Assembly: GCF_036010485.1 (NCBI RefSeq)
Contig: NZ_CP108568.1
Coordinates: forward strand, 6,286,501 to 6,350,500
Origin: Streptomyces sp. NBC_01198
GTDB taxonomy: Bacteria; Actinomycetota; Actinomycetes; Streptomycetales; Streptomycetaceae
Reading direction: 5' to 3'
Length of the DNA stretch: 64,000 nucleotides
Made by a program: the position numbers and the translations under genes. A model generated the notes under the pieces. It saw nothing but the letters and a program-made list of their open reading frames with translations, did not search any database and was not told where the DNA came from. Shown here piece by piece: positions 15,684-23,563 of this stretch (positions within the stretch are counted from its first letter, which is position 1; every line of letters starts with the position of its first letter).

Positions 15684-17167
15684 GGTGCCCCCGGTGGGAC
15701 GAAGGGGAGTCCGGCGGGCGCGCCGTCCTCGATGAGCCGCAGCAACGCGGCGGTGTCCAGGTGCTCTTCGACCAGGTCGCCGAGCCGGTCGAGCTGCGCC
15801 TCGCGCAGCGCGCCGAAGTCGGTGTCCGGCGACGGGACGAAGCGGCGGCCCGCCGCGGCGGCGACCCGGCGCAGGAAGGCCCGGCGGAAGCCGTCGCTCT
15901 CCAGCGAGCCGTGCCAGTGGGTGCCCCACACCGCGCCGACCCGGCAGCCGTCGAGGAAGTCCTCGTCGCCGCCCAGGACCTCGGCGACGCCGTGGTGGAT
16001 CTCGTAGCCCTCGACCGTCTCGCCGTAGGCCCGACCGGTGGGCCGGGCAAGGGTCTTGGCGGCGGCGAAGCGGATACGGGCGGGCAGCAGGCCGAGGCCG
16101 GGGACCGTACCGGCCCTGGACTCGACGTCGTCCTCGATGTGCTCGGCCAGGATCTGGAAGCCGCCGCAGATGCCGAGCACCGGGCGGCCCTCGGCGGCCC
16201 GGCGCCGCACCGCGTCCGCCAGGCCGCGGGCCCGCAGCCACTCCAGCGCCTTGACGGTGCCGCGGGTGCCGGGGAGCACCACCAGGTCGGCGTCGGCGAC
16301 GTCCTCGGGGCGGTCGGTGAAGCGCACGGCGACGCCCGGTTCCGCGGCCAGCGCGTCCAGGTCCGTGAAGTTCGACATCAGCGGCAGCGCGACGACGGCG
16401 ACCCGGAGCACGTCCTCGCCGTACGGCCGCCCCGCGTCGGACTCCCTGACCCGCAGCCCGTCCTCCTCGTCGATGCCGAGGCCGCGGGCGTACGGCAGCA
16501 CGCCCAGGGTCGGGCGTCCGGTGAGCTCGCGCAGCATGTCGAGGCCGGGTTCCAGCAGGGTCACGTCGCCGCGGAACTTGTTCACCACGTAGCCGGCGAT
16601 CAGCGCCTGGTCCTCGGGGGCGAGCAGGGCGGTGGTGCCGAAGAACGAGGCGAAGACGCCGCCGCGGTCGATGTCACCGACGACGAGGGCCGGGATCCCG
16701 GCGCGGCGCGCCAGGCCCATGTTGACGATGTCGGTGCGGCGCAGGTTGATCTCGGCCGGGCTCCCGGCGCCCTCGCAGATCACCGCGTCGTACGAACGCC
16801 CCAGCTCGGCCAGGCAGTCCGCGACCACGTCGAGCAACTCGCCCTGCCGGCCGCCGTGGTAGCCGCGGGCCGACATCTCGCCGACCGCCCTGCCCAGCAG
16901 GACGACCTGGCTGCTGCGGTCGCTGCCCGGCTTGAGCAGCACCGGATTCATCAGCGCGGTCGGTTCGACCCGGGCGGCCTGCGCCTGCATGGCCTGTGCC
17001 CGGCCGATCTCGGCGCCGTCGCGGGTGACGAAGGAGTTGAGCGACATGTTCTGCCCCTTGAAGGGGGCGACCCGCATCCCCCGGCGTACCAGGAAGCGGC
17101 ACACTCCGGCGGTGACGACGCTCTTCCCGGCGTCGGACGCCGTCCCCGCGATCATCAGCCCGTGCAC
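15680..17167 (-). CDS. cobQ: Cobyric acid synthase (amidating)
   Basis: 495 residues. The N-terminal ATPase domain has IAGTASDAGKSVVTAGVCR (P-loop), PFKGQNMSLNSFVTRDGAEI, VICEGAGSPAEINLRR and VGDIDRGGVFASFFGT. The C-terminal glutamine amidotransferase domain has VLPGTRGTVKALEWL, PVLGICGGFQIL with the catalytic cysteine, and WGTHWHGSLESD with the catalytic histidine. It amidates side chains b, d, e and g of adenosylcobyrinic acid a,c-diamide. GTG at 17167 was chosen because it gives four residues before the conserved LMIAGT; ATG at 17155 is possible. The start overlaps the end of cbiB and the stop forms ATGA with cobN. Confidence 0.96.
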   Translation of the reverse strand: MHGLMIAGTASDAGKSVVTAGVCRFLVRRGMRVAPFKGQNMSLNSFVTRDGAEIGRAQAMQAQAARVEPTALMNPVLLKPGSDRSSQVVLLGRAVGEMSARGYHGGRQGELLDVVADCLAELGRSYDAVICEGAGSPAEINLRRTDIVNMGLARRAGIPALVVGDIDRGGVFASFFGTTALLAPEDQALIAGYVVNKFRGDVTLLEPGLDMLRELTGRPTLGVLPYARGLGIDEEDGLRVRESDAGRPYGEDVLRVAVVALPLMSNFTDLDALAAEPGVAVRFTDRPEDVADADLVVLPGTRGTVKALEWLRARGLADAVRRRAAEGRPVLGICGGFQILAEHIEDDVESRAGTVPGLGLLPARIRFAAAKTLARPTGRAYGETVEGYEIHHGVAEVLGGDEDFLDGCRVGAVWGTHWHGSLESDGFRRAFLRRVAAAAGRRFVPSPDTDFGALREAQLDRLGDLVEEHLDTAALLRLIEDGAPAGLPFVPPGAP

Positions 17168-18207
17168 GGGGCCACCCCCTCGCCGCGAAGCGCCGGAAGC
17201 GCCGGAAGCGCCGGACGCACCGAAAGCGCCGGACCCGCCGGATCCGGCACCACCGGGCCGCCGGCCGCCGGGCGGAGGCGGGGGAGCAGGAGCGCGGCGG
17301 ACACGGTCAGCGCCAGCGACAGGGCGGACACGCGCCGGGAGAGGGCGATGGCGCGGGGGATGTCGGCGGGGGTGGGGGAGGGGTAGCCGGCGCCGAGGAC
17401 GGGGCGGTGCTCGGTACGGCCGGCGTAGGACAGCGTCCCGCCCAGCCGCAGCCGCAGGGCGCCGGCGAAGGCCGCCTCCACGGGGCCCGCGTTCGGGCTC
17501 GGATGGGCGGCGGCGTCCCGGCGCCAGGTGCGCAGGGCGTCCATCGGGTGCGGGGAGGCCAGCGCCGCCAGCGCCGCGGTGAGCCGGGCGCCCGGCCAGC
17601 CGGCCGCGTCGTCGAGCCGGGCCGCGGCCCACCCGAAGCGCAGATGGCGCGGCGAACGGTGCCCGACCATGGCGTCCAGCGTGTTGACCGCGCGGAAGCC
17701 CGCGAGTCCGGGCAGCCCGCCGACCGCGCCCCAGACCAGGGCGCCGACCACCGCGTCCGAGGTGTTCTCGGCGACCGACTCCACCACGGCCCTGGCGATC
17801 TGGTCCGCGTCCAGGTGCTGCGGGTCGCGCCCGCACAGGTGCGGCAGCCGCGCCCTGGCCGCCTCGACGTCCCCGGCGTCCAGCGCCGCCGCGACCGCCC
17901 GCGCCTCCCGGGCCAGCGACGTACCGCCGAGCACCGACCAGGTGCAGGCCGCGGTCAGCCCGGCCGACAGCGCGGCGTTCGGCCGCACCGCCCGCCCGGC
18001 GAGGGCGACGGCACCCGCCACGGCGCCGGCGCACAGCGCCGCGTAGACGGCGCCGCTGAGCCGGTCGTCCCGCCACATCCGGCGCTCGACCGCCCCCGCC
18101 GCGCGCCCGAACGCCGCGACCGGATGGCCGCGGCGCGGGTCACCCGCGACGAGATCGCCGAGAAAGCCGAGCGCGGCGCCGTACGCGTATACGCGATCGG
18201 CACGCAT
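17155..18207 (-). CDS. cbiB: Adenosylcobinamide-phosphate synthase, membrane protein
   Basis: 350 residues of the CbiB/CobD family. It joins aminopropanol (or its phosphate) to adenosylcobyric acid at the membrane. The N-terminal GFLGDLVAGDPRRGHPVAAFGR block, VVESVAENTSDAVVGALVWG, and FRAVNTLDAMVGHRSPRHLRFGWAAARLDD are diagnostic. Hydrophobic segments lie near residues 55-70, 150-165 and 295-312. The last 40 residues are a low-complexity Pro/Ala tail. It is the first gene of the operon, about 300 bases after the promoter and directly under the cobalamin riboswitch. Its ATG has no strong ribosome binding site (GGCCTGAGCTG precedes it). Confidence 0.94.
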   Translation of the reverse strand: MRADRVYAYGAALGFLGDLVAGDPRRGHPVAAFGRAAGAVERRMWRDDRLSGAVYAALCAGAVAGAVALAGRAVRPNAALSAGLTAACTWSVLGGTSLAREARAVAAALDAGDVEAARARLPHLCGRDPQHLDADQIARAVVESVAENTSDAVVGALVWGAVGGLPGLAGFRAVNTLDAMVGHRSPRHLRFGWAAARLDDAAGWPGARLTAALAALASPHPMDALRTWRRDAAAHPSPNAGPVEAAFAGALRLRLGGTLSYAGRTEHRPVLGAGYPSPTPADIPRAIALSRRVSALSLALTVSAALLLPRLRPAAGGPVVPDPAGPALSVRPALPALPALRGEGVAPCTG

Positions 18208-18345
18208 CAGCTCAGGCCGCCGTCACACCCCGGGAGGACGGGGTGCGCCGGCACGGACTGCCGGGACGCGGATCAGGAGGAAAGGGAAGGGTGCCGGGCA
18301 TGGCAGAAGTCCTCACTCAGGGTCCGCGCCCTGGTTCGACGTGAC
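18208..18345 (-). other. Untranslated leader between riboswitch and cbiB
   Basis: This part of the leader carries the hairpin at 18226-18245 and a pyrimidine-rich tract (TTCCCTTTCCTCC on the minus strand). A 29-codon open frame runs from an ATG at 18301 to a TGA at 18212, four bases before the cbiB ATG, with GAGGAC about ten bases upstream. Its third positions are not strongly G/C-biased, so coding is uncertain. No other gene is visible between 18208 and 18598 apart from the riboswitch and promoter. Confidence 0.4.
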
Positions 18346-18500
18346 CGGCGGTGAGAGTCTCCTGGCTCCCGGATCAACGCGCTCCCGGTCTTCCAACCGG
18401 CGAGCCGGCCGTGACGTACGGGTTGGGAGCGCACTCCCCGGTGACAGTGGCGGGACCGCGCCGGATTCGCACCGGACTTCCTCTCCTGCCGCCGTATGGC
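18340..18500 (-). promoter_or_regulatory. Adenosylcobalamin riboswitch (RF00174-like)
   Basis: Read on the minus strand, the leader of cbiB contains the core of a B12 aptamer in the correct order: GAGGAAGTCCGGTGCGAATC, then GGTCCCGCCACTGTCACCGG, then a variable arm, then the B12 box GAGCCAGGAGACTCTCACC at 18350-18368. The outer stem can form from CGGCGG (18494-18489) and CCGCCG (18351-18346). Such elements bind adenosylcobalamin and lower expression of synthesis genes. Here it would control the whole operon down to cobC. Between the aptamer and cbiB is a hairpin (18226-18245, arms CACCCCG/CGGGGTG) that may be part of the expression platform. Confidence 0.95.
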
Positions 18501-18506
18501 CCCCGC

Positions 18507-18535
18507 AGTCCACCACGTGCGCGTGACCCCGTCAA
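18507..18535 (-). promoter_or_regulatory. Promoter of the cobalamin operon
   Basis: On the minus strand TTGACG (18535-18530) is followed by exactly 17 bases and then TGGACT (18512-18507). This fits a housekeeping sigma factor (HrdB-type) promoter. The start of transcription would be near 18500, just before the first stem of the riboswitch. Confidence 0.65.
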
Positions 18536-18598
18536 CCAGCCCTTGACCTGCGGCGACGGAGTGTGGTGAGGTCCACACCCCGGCGCCGCCGGCGGGCA

Positions 18599-18799
18599 CT
18601 ACTTGGCGACGATCAGCCAGATGCCCCAGGCGACCGCGGCGGCGCAGGCGGCGAAGCAGGCGTAGGCACCGCCGCGGGCGACGGCCGCGCCGGGCCTGGA
18701 CAGGCCGACCACGCCGAGGGTGAAGACCCCGACCAGGCCGACGGTGGACAGCAGCGTGACGGCCAGGACCGTGCCGAGGGCGTGCCAGTCGATGCTCAT
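18599..18799 (-). CDS. Small membrane protein next to the phosphate transporter
   Basis: 66 residues. Two hydrophobic segments, about residues 8-32 (LGTVLAVTLLSTVGLVGVF) and 42-64 (AYACFAACAAAVAWGIWLIV), make it a small integral membrane protein. An AGGAG ribosome binding site lies 6 bases before the ATG. It starts 11 bases after the stop of the Pit transporter, so the two are most likely co-transcribed. From memory, small proteins of this type follow pit genes in many streptomycetes. No enzymatic function is known; a role beside the transporter is inferred from position only. Confidence 0.85.
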   Translation of the reverse strand: MSIDWHALGTVLAVTLLSTVGLVGVFTLGVVGLSRPGAAVARGGAYACFAACAAAVAWGIWLIVAK

Positions 18800-18810
18800 A
18801 CGGGGCTCCT

Positions 18811-20031
18811 TCAGGCGGTCGCGGTGGTCGGGGCGGCGGGTCCGGCCGGCGTGGCCGGCAGCGGTCCGGCCGGCGGCGGGATCACCGCGGCGATGGCGGC
18901 GGTCACCGCGCCCTGCGGCTCGGCTGCGGGCTCGTCGTTGACGTTGGCGTGGGTGACCGGCTTGCGGCGGGCCGCGGTCCGGATCGAGGCGCAGATCGCC
19001 AGACCCGCGACGGCGACCGTGGCCACACCCCAGGTGCCCTGGTCGGTCAGCAGCGCGGCGCCGGCCGCGACCAGGCCCGCTGCGGGCAGCGTCAGCGCCC
19101 ACGCGGCGACCATCCGCCCCGCGGTGCTCCAGCGCACCACAGCGCCGGTGCGGCCGAGCCCGGCGCCCATCACCGAGCCCGAGCAGACCTGGGTGGTGGA
19201 CAGCGCGAAGCCCAGGTGGGAGGAGGCGAGTATGGTCGCGGCCGCACCGGTCTGCGCCGCGAAGCCCTGCTGCGGCTGGATGTCGGTGATGCCCTTGCCC
19301 ATGGTGCGGATGATCCGCCAGCCGCCGATGTACGTGCCCAGCGCGATCGCCGCGCCCGCTGAGACGATGACCCACAGCGGCGGGTCGGAGTGCGGGGCGA
19401 CGACGCCGCCGGTGATCAGCGCCAGGGTGATGACGCCCATGGTCTTCTGCGCGTCGTTGGTGCCGTGGGCCAGCGAGACCAGGCTCGCGGAGGCTATCTG
19501 CCCGGCGCGGTAGCCCTTGGCGGTGCTCCGCGGATCGGCGTCCCGGCCGACGCGGTAGCTCAGCCGGGTGGCCAGCGTGGCGGCGAGGCCCGCCACGATC
19601 GGCGCGGCGAGCGCCGGGATGAGGACCTTCATCACGACCGCCTCGCCGTGCACCCCGTGCCGCCCGACGGCGACCAGCGTGGCGCCGATCAGGCCGCCGA
19701 ACAGCGCGTGCGAGGAGCTGGACGGCAGGCCGGCCAGCCAGGTCAGCATGTTCCAGACGATCGCGCCGACCAGCGCCGCGAAGATCATCGCGGGTTTGAT
19801 CCCGGCGGACTCGTCGATGATGCCGCCGGAGATGGTCTTGGCGACCTCGACGGACAGGAAGGCGCCGACGAGGTTGAGTACGGCGGACATGGCCACCGCC
19901 GTCTTGGGTTTGAGTGCACCGGTGGAGATGGTGGTGGCCATCGCGTTGGCGGTGTCGTGGAAGCCGTTCGTGAAGTCGAACACGAGTGCGGTGGCGATGA
20001 CGATTCCGATCAGGAGCGTCATGTGTTCCAT
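18811..20031 (-). CDS. pit: Inorganic phosphate transporter, PiT family
   Basis: 406 residues from the ATG at 20031. The PiT signatures are clear: ATALVFDFTNGFHDTANAMA near the N terminus, GLPSSSSHALFGGLIGATL, and the second copy of the signature near LVSLAHGTNDAQKTMGVITLA. The protein has about ten hydrophobic segments and a cytosolic loop in the middle. It imports metal-phosphate with protons and is a low-affinity phosphate uptake system; the S. coelicolor counterpart is probably PitH2. A TTG four codons upstream and an ATG three codons downstream are other start candidates, and none has a strong ribosome binding site. Upstream PHO-box repeats suggest control by PhoP. Confidence 0.93.
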   Translation of the reverse strand: MEHMTLLIGIVIATALVFDFTNGFHDTANAMATTISTGALKPKTAVAMSAVLNLVGAFLSVEVAKTISGGIIDESAGIKPAMIFAALVGAIVWNMLTWLAGLPSSSSHALFGGLIGATLVAVGRHGVHGEAVVMKVLIPALAAPIVAGLAATLATRLSYRVGRDADPRSTAKGYRAGQIASASLVSLAHGTNDAQKTMGVITLALITGGVVAPHSDPPLWVIVSAGAAIALGTYIGGWRIIRTMGKGITDIQPQQGFAAQTGAAATILASSHLGFALSTTQVCSGSVMGAGLGRTGAVVRWSTAGRMVAAWALTLPAAGLVAAGAALLTDQGTWGVATVAVAGLAICASIRTAARRKPVTHANVNDEPAAEPQGAVTAAIAAVIPPPAGPLPATPAGPAAPTTATA

Positions 20032-20084
20032 GGACCCAGGCAATCGTTCGATCGGACAGTGGCGAGGCGACCGTACGGATCATT

Positions 20085-20154
20085 GGTGAACGGAAGGTGA
20101 ACTGGCGGCGGACTCGCGGTGCCGAGATGACGCGGAGGTGAACGGACTGGTAAC
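20085..20154 (-). promoter_or_regulatory. PHO box (PhoP direct repeats) upstream of pit
   Basis: On the minus strand two GTTCACC heptamers stand exactly 11 bases apart (20102-20096 and 20091-20085), which is the streptomycete PhoP direct-repeat unit. A second, weaker pair, GTTACCA and GTTCACC, lies at 20154-20148 and 20143-20137, again 11 bases apart. The strong pair ends about 54 bases before the pit start codon. The heptamer and the spacing agree with known PhoP boxes; the direction of control cannot be read from sequence. Confidence 0.8.
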
Positions 20155-20175
20155 GCTACTCCACGGCTGGCCTGT

Positions 20176-21567
20176 TCAGTGCCGCCCGGAGATCCGGTCG
20201 GCATACCGCGCCACCGGGTCGGTCGCGGCGCTGCGCCCGGTCAGCTCCCGCCGGTCCGCACCCCGGTAGGCCGCGTACATCCCGCGCACCCCCGCCCACC
20301 GCAGCGGCTCCGGCTCCCAGCGCCGCACCCGGTGGCCCACCCACGGCAGCGCCGTCAGCTCGGTGCCGTGCCCCTGGCCCGAGTCCTGCCGCACCAGGTC
20401 CCGCAGCGTGCGGGCGGCCAGATTCGACGTCGCCACCCCGCTGCCGACGTAGCCGCCCGCCCAGCCCAGGCCCGTCGTCCGGTCCAGCTGCACGCTGGCG
20501 CACCAGTCCCGCGGCACGCCGAGCACCCCCGACCAGGCGTGGTCGATCGCGACCCCGGCCGTCGCGGGGAAGAGCCGCACCAGCACCTCGCGCAGCGCCG
20601 CCACCGTACGGTCGGAGGTCCGCCCGTCGTTGTCGGTGCGCGAGCCGAAGCGGTACGGCACCCCGCGCCCGCCCAGCGCGATCCGGCCGTCCGCGGTGCG
20701 CTGCGCGTACATGTACGCGTGCGCCATGTCGCCCAGCGTCTCGCCGCCCTCCCAGCCGATCGTCGCCCACAGCTCGGGCGGCAGCGGCTCGGTCACGATC
20801 ATCGAGGAGTTCATCGGCAGCCAGGTGCGGCGCTGCCCCTTGACCGACGCGGTGAACCCCTCGGTGCAGCGCAGCACATAGGGCGCGCGGACCGTGCCGT
20901 ACGGGGTGACCGCGTGCTTGGGACGGATCTCGGTCACCGCGGTCGACTCGTGGATGGTCACCCCGAGTCGCTCCACCGCCGCGGCCAGCCCCTGCAGCAG
21001 CTTCACCGGCTGCACCCGGGCGCCGTGCGGGGTCCAGCTCGCGCCGACCGTGCCCGCCGCCCTGATCCGGCGCGCCGACTCCGCCGCGCCCAGCAGCACC
21101 CGGTCCTTCTCGCCGAAGGCCGTCTCCCGCTCGTGGTACGCCCGCAGCCGCGCCAACTGCGCCGGCGAGTAGGCCACTTCCAGCACGCCGCCCTGCTGGA
21201 TGTCCGCCTCGACGCCCTCGACGGCGGCGACCCGCACCACCTCGTCCACGGTGGCGTTCATCGCCTGCTGGAGCGCGACCGCCGCGTCGTGGCCGTGCAG
21301 TCTGGCGTAGCGGTCGCGGCCGGCGATGCCGTTGTAGAGCCAGCCGCCGTTGCGGCCGGAGGCGCCGTAACCGCAGAATCTCGCCTCCAGCACGGTGATC
21401 CGCAGGAAGGGCACGGCCTGCTTGAGGTAGTACGCCGTCCACAGCCCCGTGTAGCCGCCGCCGACGATGACGACGTCGGCCTCCCGGTCGCCGGGCAGCG
21501 GCTCGCGGGGCATCGGTATGCCGGTGCCCGCGTACCAGAACGAGATACCGCCGTTGACGGTGGCCAT
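20176..21567 (-). CDS. FAD-dependent amine/amino-acid oxidoreductase (DadA/PuuB-like)
   Basis: 463 residues. An FAD-binding Rossmann motif is at about residues 30-55 (ADVVIVGGGYTGLWTAYYL) with the acidic end near TVLEARFCGYGASGRNGGW. The central region has LGGRGVPYRFGSRTDNDG, and the C-terminal DHAWSGVLGVPRDWCASV and GLGWAGGYVGSGVATSNLAARTL are typical of the glycine/D-amino acid oxidase superfamily, especially the gamma-glutamylputrescine and sarcosine oxidase-like members. It likely oxidises a secondary or primary amine; the substrate is not evident. The ATG at 21567 was chosen because it precedes the FAD motif by the usual 25-30 residues. It is divergent from the class II aldolase gene. 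Confidence 0.85.
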   Translation of the reverse strand: MATVNGGISFWYAGTGIPMPREPLPGDREADVVIVGGGYTGLWTAYYLKQAVPFLRITVLEARFCGYGASGRNGGWLYNGIAGRDRYARLHGHDAAVALQQAMNATVDEVVRVAAVEGVEADIQQGGVLEVAYSPAQLARLRAYHERETAFGEKDRVLLGAAESARRIRAAGTVGASWTPHGARVQPVKLLQGLAAAVERLGVTIHESTAVTEIRPKHAVTPYGTVRAPYVLRCTEGFTASVKGQRRTWLPMNSSMIVTEPLPPELWATIGWEGGETLGDMAHAYMYAQRTADGRIALGGRGVPYRFGSRTDNDGRTSDRTVAALREVLVRLFPATAGVAIDHAWSGVLGVPRDWCASVQLDRTTGLGWAGGYVGSGVATSNLAARTLRDLVRQDSGQGHGTELTALPWVGHRVRRWEPEPLRWAGVRGMYAAYRGADRRELTGRSAATDPVARYADRISGRH

Positions 21568-21674
21568 AATGCACCTGCAATCGCTGTGGACCCCTGTGAT
21601 GTGCGGGGACGCTACTGCCCTCCCGGCGGCCACGGCAACGCCTGGCCCGCACCCGACCCGCGAAGGACGCCGCC

Positions 21675-22319
21675 GTGCGAGACGAAGTCGAGAAAGCCTG
21701 GTCGGACGTGGTCGGCACGGCACGCCGTACGGTCACAGAAGGGCTCGTCGTCGGCACGTCGGGCAACGTGTCCGCGCGGGCCGGCGAACTGGTCGTCGTC
21801 ACGCCCACCGGCGTGCCCTACGACCGGCTGCGCCCGCAGGACGCGGTCGCCGTCGACCTCGAAGGGCGGCAGGTCCGCGGCGAGCTGCGGCCCACCAGCG
21901 AACTGCCCCTCCACCTCGCCGTCTACCGCGGCACCGAGGCCCGCGCGATCGTCCACACGCACGCGCCGCACGCCACCGCGGTGTCCACGCTGGTGGACCG
22001 GCTGCCGCCGATCCACTACATGACCGCCGCCCTCGGCGGTCCGGTCCGCGTCGCCCCCTACGCGCTCTACGGCTCCCCGGAACTGGCCGCCGCCGCCCTC
22101 GACGCCCTGCGCGACCGCACGGCGTGCCTGCTGGCCAACCACGGGACCCTCTCCCACGGCTCCACGCTCGCCAGCGCGTACGAGCGCACGGCCCAGCTGG
22201 AGTGGATGTGCCGCGTCTGGCTCCTCGCCACCTCCGCCGGCACGCCCCGCCTCCTCACCCCCACCGACCTGGCCTCCGCGGCCGACCGCCTCGCCGGCTA
22301 CGGCCAGCCCCCGGCCTGA
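21675..22319 (+). CDS. Class II aldolase/adducin family protein
   Basis: 214 residues, the size of L-fuculose-phosphate or L-ribulose-phosphate-type class II aldolases and epimerases. GLVVGTSGNVSARAG near residue 25 matches the phosphate/substrate loop, SELPLHLAVYRG the next block with the catalytic acid region, IVHTHAPHATAVS holds the zinc-binding His-x-His, and ACLLANHGTLSHG supplies the third histidine. It probably uses Zn2+ to cleave or rearrange a phosphorylated sugar; the substrate is unknown. The GTG start follows GAAGGA. It is divergent from the FAD oxidoreductase across 107 bases, so they may share regulation. Confidence 0.88.
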   Translation: MRDEVEKAWSDVVGTARRTVTEGLVVGTSGNVSARAGELVVVTPTGVPYDRLRPQDAVAVDLEGRQVRGELRPTSELPLHLAVYRGTEARAIVHTHAPHATAVSTLVDRLPPIHYMTAALGGPVRVAPYALYGSPELAAAALDALRDRTACLLANHGTLSHGSTLASAYERTAQLEWMCRVWLLATSAGTPRLLTPTDLASAADRLAGYGQPPA

Positions 22320-22384
22320 CGGCGCGGCCCTCGAAACCCGCGCCCGAGTGGCCGGAGCCGTGGGGGTCGGTGAGACTGGACGGG

Positions 22385-23500
22385 ATGCGACTACGAACTG
22401 CGGTGGCGACAGCCACCGCCGCCCTGGGTGCCGGTACCGCCGCCGTCGTGGCGGTCGGCCGGTACGGCTCGCGTTTCGCCCTCAAGCCGCCCGAGGCGGG
22501 CCCGGTACCGGAGGGAATGGTGACCGTCCACGCGGTCACCAAGGACCGCGTCGTGCTGACCAGGACCACCGCCTCCGCACGCCGCGGCAGGTACGGCCTG
22601 GCCGCCGACGGCGTGCACGCGCTGGTCGGCGACGTGGCCGACGGCACCGCCTACTCCGTCACCAGGAAACTGCTCGCCGTGCCGCACGGCTCGCTCGACG
22701 CGGGCAGCGCGGTCCGGCTGACCCCGCAGGTGCACTACGGGAACCCGCGGGCGGCACTGGGCCTGGACTACACCGAGGTGGACGTGCCGAGCGAGCTGGG
22801 CCCGCTGCCCGGCTGGTACCTGCCGGGCGACCGCAACTCCTGGGTGATCACGGTGCACGGCTTCGGCACGACCCGCGCGCACGCGATGAACGTGCTGCCG
22901 GCCCTGCACCACCACGGCTTCACCCAACTGGTCCTCGGCTACCGGGGCGACGAGGAGGCCCCGCCGCCGCCCGACGGGATCGGCCACCTGGGCCGCACCG
23001 AATGGCGCGACCTGGACGCGGCGATGCGCTACGCCCTGCAGTACGGCGCCGAGCGCATCGTCCTCTACGGCTGGTCCACCGGCGCGACCATGGCACTGCA
23101 CGCGCAGCACCTGTCCGCGGTCAAGAACCGCGTCAGCGGCCTGGTGCTGGACTCGCCGGTCCTCGACTGGCGGGCGACGGTCGCCGCCGCCGCGGAGTCG
23201 CACGGGCTGCCAGGCACCCTGGCCCCGCTGGCCGTACGCGCCGCGGAGGCACGTACGGAACCGTCAGGACGGCGTGGCGCCGCCCCGGCGGACCCGGCGC
23301 CGCCGACCGTGCCGACCCTGATCTTCCACGGCCCCGAGGACAGCCTCGCGCCCTGGGGGCGGTCCCGCGAACTCGCGGCGCACCGCCCGGAACTGGTGGT
23401 CCTGCACACCGTGCGCGGCGCCGAGCACGGGGCGATGTGGAACGTCGACCCGGCCGGCTACGAGGAGACCCTCCGCCGCTTCCTGACCCCGCTCATGTGA
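22385..23500 (+). CDS. Alpha/beta hydrolase with N-terminal membrane or signal segment
   Basis: 371 residues. An N-terminal hydrophobic stretch, TAVATATAALGAGTAAVVAV, suggests a signal anchor. The hydrolase fold starts near residue 150 with SWVITVHGFGTTRAHAM. The nucleophile elbow is YGWSTGATMALH (Gly-Trp-Ser-Thr-Gly), the acidic residue probably lies in IFHGPEDSLAPW, and the catalytic histidine in VRGAEHGAMWN. The region between residues 40 and 140 has no recognisable domain. The natural substrate is unknown. ATG at 22385 was chosen; a GTG 15 bases upstream is an alternative. It follows the aldolase gene by 65 bases on the same strand. Confidence 0.85.
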   Translation: MRLRTAVATATAALGAGTAAVVAVGRYGSRFALKPPEAGPVPEGMVTVHAVTKDRVVLTRTTASARRGRYGLAADGVHALVGDVADGTAYSVTRKLLAVPHGSLDAGSAVRLTPQVHYGNPRAALGLDYTEVDVPSELGPLPGWYLPGDRNSWVITVHGFGTTRAHAMNVLPALHHHGFTQLVLGYRGDEEAPPPPDGIGHLGRTEWRDLDAAMRYALQYGAERIVLYGWSTGATMALHAQHLSAVKNRVSGLVLDSPVLDWRATVAAAAESHGLPGTLAPLAVRAAEARTEPSGRRGAAPADPAPPTVPTLIFHGPEDSLAPWGRSRELAAHRPELVVLHTVRGAEHGAMWNVDPAGYEETLRRFLTPLM

Positions 23501-23563
23501 GCGTCGGGGTGCGGAATTCCCGGCCGATTGGGAATCTGGGCGCACAACGGCGAGACTGCTCCA

